Source: Propionibacteriaceae bacterium
Lineage (GTDB): Bacteria; Actinomycetota; Actinomycetes; Propionibacteriales; Propionibacteriaceae
Reading direction: 5' to 3'
NCBI GenBank assembly: GCA_031254155.1
Contig: JAIRVA010000202.1
Span: 1 to 18,045, forward strand
DNA: 18,045 nucleotides
In this document: in pieces, positions 13,516-18,045 of the stretch
Layout: each line of letters opens with the position of its first letter
Position numbering within the stretch: the first letter of the stretch is position 1
Notes under the pieces: generated by a model
The model's database searches: none
Told to the model about the DNA's origin: nothing
The model's input: only the letters and a program-made list of their open reading frames with translations
Made by a program: the position numbers and the translations under genes

Positions 13516-14652
13516 TCAGCTGACAGAGGTGAGGACGAGGTCGTCGCGGTGGATGACGGGTTTGGCGTAACGCTTGCCCAAGGTCGCCACCAGATCGGGG
13601 GTCACCCGGCCCAGCATGGCCGGGAGGTCGGCCGCATCGTAGGCCACGAGACCCCGGGCGATGGTCTCACCGTCGGGACCCACGACATCGACCGCGTCGC
13701 CCGCCTCGAACGTACCACCCACCCGCCGGATCCCGGCGGCCAACAGCGAGGCCGGGGTGGTGAGAAGGGCCTTTGCCGCACCGGCATCCACGTACAACCG
13801 TCCCTGGGCCTCGCTCGCGTGCGCCACCCAGCCGTGCCGTCGCGACAACCGTTTCCCGGCCGCCGCGAACACCGTCCCCACCGGTTCCCCGGCGAGCACC
13901 GCCCGGGCCTGGTCCCAGCGGGCCAACGCAACCGGGATGCCCGCCCCCGTCGCCAGCCGCGCGGCCTCGACCTTGGTCGTCATCCCGCCGGAGCCGACGC
14001 CAGACGAACCGGGTCGCAGGGTGTCCACCGCCAGGTCGGCCACGCTGGGGACGAACCCGATCCGCTCCGCCGTGGGTACGCGCGGGTCGGCCGTGTACAA
14101 CCCGTCGACATCGGAGAGCAAGACGAGCGCGCCCGCCCGGACCAACTCCGCCACCAGCGCGGCCAGGTGGTCGTTGTCGCCGAACCGGATTTCCCGGGTC
14201 GCCACGGTGTCGTTCTCGTTGACGACCGCCACCACGCCGAGACGGGTCAGGGCGCCGAAGGTCCGCAGCGCGTTGGTATAGCTCGCCTTCCGCGCGAGGT
14301 CCTTCCGGGTGAGCAAGACCTGGGCGACGCGCAGGCCATGGTCGCCGAAGGCGGCGGTGTACGCGGCGACGAGCAGGCCCTGCCCGACGGCCGCCGCCGC
14401 CTGCTGCTGGGCGACATCCGCCGGCCGGTGGGTGAGCCCGAGCGGTTCCAGGCCGGCCGCGATCGCGCCAGACGAGACAAGAATAATTTCCGAGCCGGCC
14501 TTCTGCCGTTCGGCCAGCGCATCGGCCAGCATCCGCAGGCGGTCCAGCGCCAGCCCCGACCGCGCCGACGCCAGCGACGACGAGCCCACCTTCACCACCA
14601 GCCGCCGCGCTGACCCGATGAGACGGCGTACCTCCGGTTCCAAAACGTCCAC
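13516..14652 (-). CDS. proB: Glutamate 5-kinase with PUA domain
   Basis: A 378-aa protein catalysing ATP-dependent phosphorylation of glutamate, the first and usually proline-inhibited step of proline biosynthesis. The amino-acid-kinase domain (about 15-260) shows RLVVKVGSSSL (ATP binding), EIILVSSGAIAAG, NENDTVATREIRFGDNDHLAALVA (about 150-175), LLSDVDGLYTADPR and GVGSGGMTTKVEAARLA. The C-terminal PUA domain begins about residue 280 (GRLYVDAGAAKALL) and includes GTFEAGDAVDVVGPDGETIARGLVAYDAAD. The length matches E. coli-type ProB (about 367 aa). The start at 14652 is the first ATG of the conserved region. In many actinobacteria obgE precedes proB; here the upstream neighbour is the dcu gene. 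Confidence 0.96.
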   Translation of the reverse strand: MDVLEPEVRRLIGSARRLVVKVGSSSLASARSGLALDRLRMLADALAERQKAGSEIILVSSGAIAAGLEPLGLTHRPADVAQQQAAAAVGQGLLVAAYTAAFGDHGLRVAQVLLTRKDLARKASYTNALRTFGALTRLGVVAVVNENDTVATREIRFGDNDHLAALVAELVRAGALVLLSDVDGLYTADPRVPTAERIGFVPSVADLAVDTLRPGSSGVGSGGMTTKVEAARLATGAGIPVALARWDQARAVLAGEPVGTVFAAAGKRLSRRHGWVAHASEAQGRLYVDAGAAKALLTTPASLLAAGIRRVGGTFEAGDAVDVVGPDGETIARGLVAYDAADLPAMLGRVTPDLVATLGKRYAKPVIHRDDLVLTSVS

Positions 14653-14681
14653 GCCGTTAGTCTACCGACCCGTCGGCCAAG

Positions 14682-14744
14682 AGGTTTGGCAGGGGTTACC
14701 TCCCGGTTCCGACCCCGAAACGGGTGCTAACCCGTACCAAACCT
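14682..14744. repeat. 63-bp palindromic intergenic repeat, copy 3
   Basis: Same outer arms (AGGTTTGG / CCAAACCT), GGGTTA / TAACCC inner arms and the same 63-bp length as copies 1 and 2, but a diverged core in which CCCGGTTC and GAAACGGG extend the stem. It lies between the dcu gene and proB, 30 bp upstream of the proB start. Confidence 0.8.
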
Positions 14745-14776
14745 CAAAGCACCGTCACCGTGGCCAGCGTAGTCGA

Positions 14777-14810
14777 CGGCAGAGACCCGCCCGCAAGAGG
14801 GTCTCTGCCG
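14777..14810 (-). terminator. 12-bp perfect hairpin downstream of the dcu gene
   Basis: CGGCAGAGACCC and GGGTCTCTGCCG pair perfectly around a 10-base loop. This is the strongest simple stem in the window and a likely 3' end for the aspA-dcu transcript. No U-tract follows, as is usual for actinobacterial terminators. Confidence 0.55.
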
Positions 14811-14823
14811 CCGCCTAGGGTTT

Positions 14824-14853
14824 CGGGGGGTCACACGGAGATTTCACCCCCCG
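14824..14853 (-). terminator. Hairpin immediately after the dcu stop
   Basis: CGGGGGGT and ACCCCCCG (8 bp, 14-base loop) lie 5 bases beyond the dcu stop codon on its strand. They form a tandem pair with the 14777-14810 hairpin. Confidence 0.45.
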
Positions 14854-14858
14854 ACGTT

Positions 14859-16268
14859 TCAGAGGATCAGCGCTCCCAGACCGAAGGCGCAGGCCACCGC
14901 CACTGCGATGGTCGCCACCCCCGGGATGAAGAACGGGTGATTGAACACGTACTTCCCAATGCGGGTCGAGCCGGTGTCGTCCATCTGCACCGCGGCCAAC
15001 AGGGTCGGGTACGTCGGGAGGACGAACAGGCCGGACACGGCCGCGAAGGACCCGACGATCGCGACCGGCGACATCGAGGCCGCGAACGCGATCGGCATCA
15101 TGGCCTTGGCCGTCGACGCCTGCGAGTAGAGCAGCGCCGAGGCGAAGAACAGGACCACCGCCAGCAGCCACGGCTGCGAGTTCAGGATGTTCCCCGCCAG
15201 GTGTTGGATCTGCTTGCTGTGCCCGTTGACGTACACCGTCCCCAGCCACGCCACGCCGATGATGCAGATGGCCGCGTTCATGCCGGCCTTGAAGGTCGAG
15301 ACCGAGAGGATCTCGGCCACGTTGACCTTGCCGATCATGACGATGATCGCGCCAGCCGCCAGCATGATGGCGATGATGCCGGAGGTCCGGTCGATGGCCG
15401 GGTTCTTGATCAGTTTGACGTTGTCAGAGATCAGAATCGCGTAGATGCAGATAATGACGACGGCGGAGATGAAGACCGCTACCGACGCCTTGGCGCCGGG
15501 CTTGGCCACGAAGGCCTCCTTGGCCCGCAATGTACAACTGCCGTCGGCCACTCGCCGCGCGTACTCCGGATCCTGGTCGAGCGGCTTGTGGTCGGTCGCG
15601 CTGATGACGAACCCGACGATGATGACCGCGACCAGGGAGGACGGGATCGACACGGCGAGCAGGGAGACGTAACCGACGTTCGCGGTGTAGCCGAAGCCCA
15701 TGTTCGTCATCGACTCCAACTGGGCGGCGAGCCACACCACCGCCGCCGAGATGGGCGAGGCGGTGATACCGATCTGGGAGGCGACGACCGAGATCGACAG
15801 CGGCCGTGACGGCCGGACGTTGTTCTCTTTCGCGACCTCGACGATGACGGGGGCCAGCGCGATGGAGACGTTGCCCGTACCGCACATGATCGTCAGCAGC
15901 CAGCTCAGGATCGGCGCGTAGATGCTGATGTGTTTGGGATGCTTGCGCAGCACCTTTTCGGCCCAGTTGACGAGGACGTCAAGGCCGCCGGCCACCTGCA
16001 TGGCCGCGATCGCCCCGATGACTGCCATGATGATGGCCACCACGTCGAACGGGATGTACTGCGCGACGCTCGCCGTACAGGTCGAGGCCGCGTCGCCGGA
16101 GCAACTGACCGAGGCCGACGCGATGCCCTTGAGCGGCAGCCCGGTCGCCCCGAGCAGCAGTGCGCCGAGCCCGGCGCAGAAGCCGATACCGATCCCGCCG
16201 ATCCGGACGCCGAGGAAGATGGCGCCGAACAGGATGACGGTCTGGAGAATGAGTAAGAAGGTATCCAT
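14859..16268 (-). CDS. dcuA: Anaerobic C4-dicarboxylate transporter, DcuA/DcuB family
   Basis: A 469-aa polytopic membrane protein, mostly hydrophobic segments, matching Dcu transporters across its length: AMQVAGGLDVLVNWAEKVLRKHPKHISIYAPILSWLLTI (about 89-127), MCGTGNVSIALAPVI, RPSRPLSISVVASQIGITASPISAAVVWLA (about 152-181), ASALLYSQASTAKAMMPIA and FVLPTYPTLLAAVQMDDTGSTRIGKYVFNHPF near the end. It exchanges fumarate, aspartate or malate for succinate under anaerobiosis. Slightly longer than E. coli DcuA/B (about 433-446 aa); the extra residues (about 47-76) sit between early helices and contain two cysteines (C56, C64). It starts 13 bases after aspA, with GAGGGGG overlapping the aspA stop as ribosome-binding site, so the two form an operon. 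The symbol reflects the family; DcuA versus DcuB is not resolved. Confidence 0.88.
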   Translation of the reverse strand: MDTFLLILQTVILFGAIFLGVRIGGIGIGFCAGLGALLLGATGLPLKGIASASVSCSGDAASTCTASVAQYIPFDVVAIIMAVIGAIAAMQVAGGLDVLVNWAEKVLRKHPKHISIYAPILSWLLTIMCGTGNVSIALAPVIVEVAKENNVRPSRPLSISVVASQIGITASPISAAVVWLAAQLESMTNMGFGYTANVGYVSLLAVSIPSSLVAVIIVGFVISATDHKPLDQDPEYARRVADGSCTLRAKEAFVAKPGAKASVAVFISAVVIICIYAILISDNVKLIKNPAIDRTSGIIAIMLAAGAIIVMIGKVNVAEILSVSTFKAGMNAAICIIGVAWLGTVYVNGHSKQIQHLAGNILNSQPWLLAVVLFFASALLYSQASTAKAMMPIAFAASMSPVAIVGSFAAVSGLFVLPTYPTLLAAVQMDDTGSTRIGKYVFNHPFFIPGVATIAVAVACAFGLGALIL

Positions 16269-16281
16269 GCCCCGTACCCCC

Positions 16282-17679
16282 TCAGCCGATGGTCATGGCG
16301 TCAAAACTGAGCCACTGGTCGAGTTGGTCTTCCGTGAGCCAGCCCCACTCGAGCACGACGTCACGGACGGACTTGCCGGTCCGGGCACACTCCTTGCCGA
16401 TCTCGTCGCACTTGGAGTGCCCGAGCACCGGGTTGAGGAAGGTGACAATGCCGATGGAGTTATGGACGTACGCCGTGCAGGTGTCAGCGTTGACCGCAAT
16501 GCCGTCCACGCAGTTGACGCGGAGGGTGTCCATCGCGGCCCCGAGCAGGGCCACCGACTCGAAGACGCACTGGCAGATGACAGGCTCCATGGCGTTGAGC
16601 TGTAGCTGCGCCGCCTCGGCCGCCACCGTCACCACCTGGTCGTTGCCCATAACCTTGAAGCAGACCTGGCTCGCGACCTCGGGGATGATGGGGTTGACCT
16701 TGGCGGGCATGATCGACGAGCCGGGCGCCCGCTCGGGCAGACGGATCTCGCCGAAGCCGGCCCTGGGGCCGGAGGAGAGCAGCCGGAGATCGTTGCAGAT
16801 CTTCGACAGCTTGACCGCGAGGTGCTTGAGGCCCGACGAGGCCGCGACGTAGCCGTTGCAGTCGTTCGTCGCCTCGATCAGATCGGGGGCGAGGGTGACC
16901 GGCAGGCCCGACACCTCGGCCAGGCGCGCCACGACGGTTTCCGCGAAGCGCGGCGGGGTGTTGATGCCGGTACCGATGGCGGTCGCGCCCAGGTTGACGG
17001 ACAACAGTTCTGAGGCCATCAGCTTGAGGAACTGGTGCTCGGCCGTCATGGAGGCCGCGAAGGCGTTGAACTCCTGCCCGACGGTCATGGGTACCGCGTC
17101 CTGCAACTGGGTACGGCCCATCTTCAAGACCTGGGCGAACTCCGTACCCTTGGCGGCGAACGACGCCTGCAGCGGGTCGAGGTGGGCCTCGGCAAGACGC
17201 TTCATCGCGACGTAGCCGGCGAGGTGGAGAGCGGTGGGGTACGAGTCGTTCGTCGACTGTGACATGTTGACATCATCGTTGGGGTTGAGGACGTCGTACC
17301 GCCCCTTCTCGTACCCCAGATGCTCCAGCGCCAGGTTGGCGATGACCTCGTTGGCGTTCATGTTGACCGACGTACCAGCGCCGCCCTGGAACACGTCAAC
17401 CGGGAACTGGTCCAGGCAGCGCCCGTCGTCCAGTATCGCGTCACACGCCCACACAATCGCGTCGGCCTTGTGGGAATCCAGCTTGCCGAGCTCGGCGTTG
17501 GCCAAGGCGGTCGCCTTCTTCACCCACGCGAAAGCCCGGATCACATCAGGCATCTCCGCGCTGATAGTCCGGCCCGAGATGGGGAAGTTTTCGATGGCAC
17601 GCAGTGTTTGTACGCCCCAGTAAACGTCTGCGGGGACCTCCCGTTCACCCAGTAGATCCTTTTCTTTGCGAGTAGTCAC
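16282..17679 (-). CDS. aspA: Aspartate ammonia-lyase (aspartase)
   Basis: A 465-aa enzyme converting L-aspartate to fumarate and ammonia, feeding fumarate to respiration or the TCA cycle. Fumarase/aspartase superfamily motifs are in order: TSVNMNANEVIAN (about 103), NPNDDVNMSQSTNDSYPTAL (about 132-151), KMGRTQLQDAVPMTVGQEF and the signature GSSIMPAKVNPIIPE (about 320-334) with the catalytic serine. The GTG at 17679 (VTTRKEKDLLGEREVPADVYWG) is chosen: it has AAAGGA 8 bases upstream and matches the family N-terminus. The frame is open to an ATG at 17832 but those residues look non-coding and lie within the promoter region. Fumarase class II is the main alternative, but the T-R-K-E-x-D-x-L-G-E start and dcu neighbour favour aspartase. 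Confidence 0.92.
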   Translation of the reverse strand: MTTRKEKDLLGEREVPADVYWGVQTLRAIENFPISGRTISAEMPDVIRAFAWVKKATALANAELGKLDSHKADAIVWACDAILDDGRCLDQFPVDVFQGGAGTSVNMNANEVIANLALEHLGYEKGRYDVLNPNDDVNMSQSTNDSYPTALHLAGYVAMKRLAEAHLDPLQASFAAKGTEFAQVLKMGRTQLQDAVPMTVGQEFNAFAASMTAEHQFLKLMASELLSVNLGATAIGTGINTPPRFAETVVARLAEVSGLPVTLAPDLIEATNDCNGYVAASSGLKHLAVKLSKICNDLRLLSSGPRAGFGEIRLPERAPGSSIMPAKVNPIIPEVASQVCFKVMGNDQVVTVAAEAAQLQLNAMEPVICQCVFESVALLGAAMDTLRVNCVDGIAVNADTCTAYVHNSIGIVTFLNPVLGHSKCDEIGKECARTGKSVRDVVLEWGWLTEDQLDQWLSFDAMTIG

Positions 17680-17782
17680 AACATTTCCTTTCTTGTTCAC
17701 GCGATGTAAGCCTGGCCGAGGAACACCGGTGGACCCCCGACCCACCCGGACAAACCGGGTCCGATCCGCACTGGCGTTGTGC

Positions 17783-17800
17783 TTGCGCGGACCCGTGCAA
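17783..17800. promoter_or_regulatory. 18-bp imperfect palindrome, operator candidate for aspA-dcu
   Basis: TTGCGCGGACCCGTGCAA has arms TTGCGCGG and CCGTGCAA pairing at 7 of 8 positions. It lies about 12-29 bases downstream of the predicted aspA transcription start, a typical repressor position, and about 100 bases before the start codon. The binding protein is unknown. Confidence 0.4.
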
Positions 17801-17819
17801 TTCCGAACGACCAATCGCC

Positions 17820-17848
17820 AATCTATCGGCATGGACTAGGCATTACAA
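17820..17848 (-). promoter_or_regulatory. Predicted promoter of the aspA-dcu operon
   Basis: On the minus strand TTGTAA (17848-17843), a 17-base spacer and TAGATT (17825-17820) form a sigma-70-like promoter, giving a start near 17812 and a leader of about 130 bases. It lies just after the mscL stop and outside any preferred coding frame. Confidence 0.45.
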
Positions 17849-17871
17849 GCGCCCACGCCTGCACCTATTCT

Positions 17872-18045
17872 TCAGATATGCCCACCTGGCTGGACAGTTG
17901 ACGCCGATTGGCTGAGCAGGTCACGGATTTGCGTCAACAATTCTTCCGTCGTGGGCTTGGCCGGGGCGGCCTCCTTCTTCGCAGCAAGTCGCTTCTTAAT
18001 CACATCCATGGGTTTGACGAGGGCGAAGTAGAGTACGGCGGACAG
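17872..18045 (-). CDS. mscL: Large-conductance mechanosensitive channel MscL, C-terminal part
   Basis: The last 57 residues of a gene entering from the right edge: LSAVLYFALVKPMDVIKKRL, then an AAKKEAAPAKPTTEELLTQI segment, RDLLSQ and a short tail ending in TGA at 17874-17872. The end of the second membrane helix followed by K-P-M, a basic/Ala-Pro linker and the amphipathic 'TEELLTQIRDLL' helix bundle is the typical MscL C-terminus. The pore protein opens under membrane tension to release solutes during hypo-osmotic shock. The rest of the gene is outside the window; aspA follows on the same strand after a 192-base gap that holds its own predicted promoter. Confidence 0.88.
   Translation of the reverse strand: MSAVLYFALVKPMDVIKKRLAAKKEAAPAKPTTEELLTQIRDLLSQSASTVQPGGHI

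Noticed and set aside
12955..14613. 552-codon plus-strand ORF across proA-proB
   Set aside because: It runs antisense over two conserved enzymes and the repeat-filled gap between them; low-complexity R/P/A/G composition and no domain.
14724..15809. 361-codon plus-strand ORF opposite the dcu gene
   Set aside because: Extremely rich in D, R, H and G, the usual product of reading antisense to a hydrophobic membrane protein.
17680..17832. N-terminal extension of AspA to the ATG at 17832
   Set aside because: The extra residues do not resemble aspartase, the GTG at 17679 has a proper ribosome-binding site, and the extension overlaps the predicted promoter region and operator.

Overview
The window looks like chromosomal DNA from a high-GC actinobacterium. 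The housekeeping genes are actinobacterial in character: a LytR-CpsA-Psr protein with three N-terminal membrane segments, a DUF2510-RDD membrane protein, a DUF559-type nuclease, and frequent starts that seem to lack a Shine-Dalgarno sequence. An aspA-dcu pair suggests a facultative or strict anaerobe able to feed fumarate respiration, as in Propionibacteriaceae or Actinomyces relatives. That placement is inference from gene content; no rRNA or other taxonomic marker is present. Nearly every gene from 6.4 kb onward is on the minus strand.

Left third (1-6.3 kb): an accessory region of mobile elements and toxin-antitoxin debris. An IS21-family element (istA, running off the left edge) ends near 1610 and truncates a DUF4143 ATPase gene, leaving only its 3' end. 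A complete 1139-bp IS630-family element (1996-3134, TA target duplication, 25-bp terminal inverted repeats) sits inside an AbiEii/MenT-type nucleotidyltransferase toxin gene. Removing the IS and one TA restores a continuous 271-codon frame. The cognate AbiEi-like regulator lies directly upstream, overlaps the toxin by TAATG and appears to have a leaderless promoter. Next come two damaged RelB/DinJ-type antitoxin genes with complementary losses (one lacks its C-terminus, the other its middle). Between them is a chimeric ORF joining an XRE helix-turn-helix stub to a DUF3791-like segment and a further small conserved segment.

Middle (6.4-12 kb): an LCP cell-wall ligase, MalQ amylomaltase, a DUF2510-RDD membrane protein and a DUF559/AbiEi-like PD-(D/E)XK protein.

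Right third (12-18 kb): proA and proB for proline biosynthesis, separated by 199 bp of repeats and hairpins; an aspA-dcu operon (aspartate to fumarate plus ammonia, with C4-dicarboxylate exchange); and the 3' end of mscL.

The most notable unexplained structure is a family of three 63-bp imperfect palindromes (10950-11012, 12008-12070, 14682-14744). All have the same length and conserved arms and lie at or after gene 3' ends. Two of them supply part of the TAG stop codon of the adjacent gene, and two bracket the nuclease gene. A second repeat/hairpin family lies between proB and proA. An 18-bp palindrome sits just downstream of a predicted aspA promoter. I saw no CRISPR array, tRNA or rRNA.
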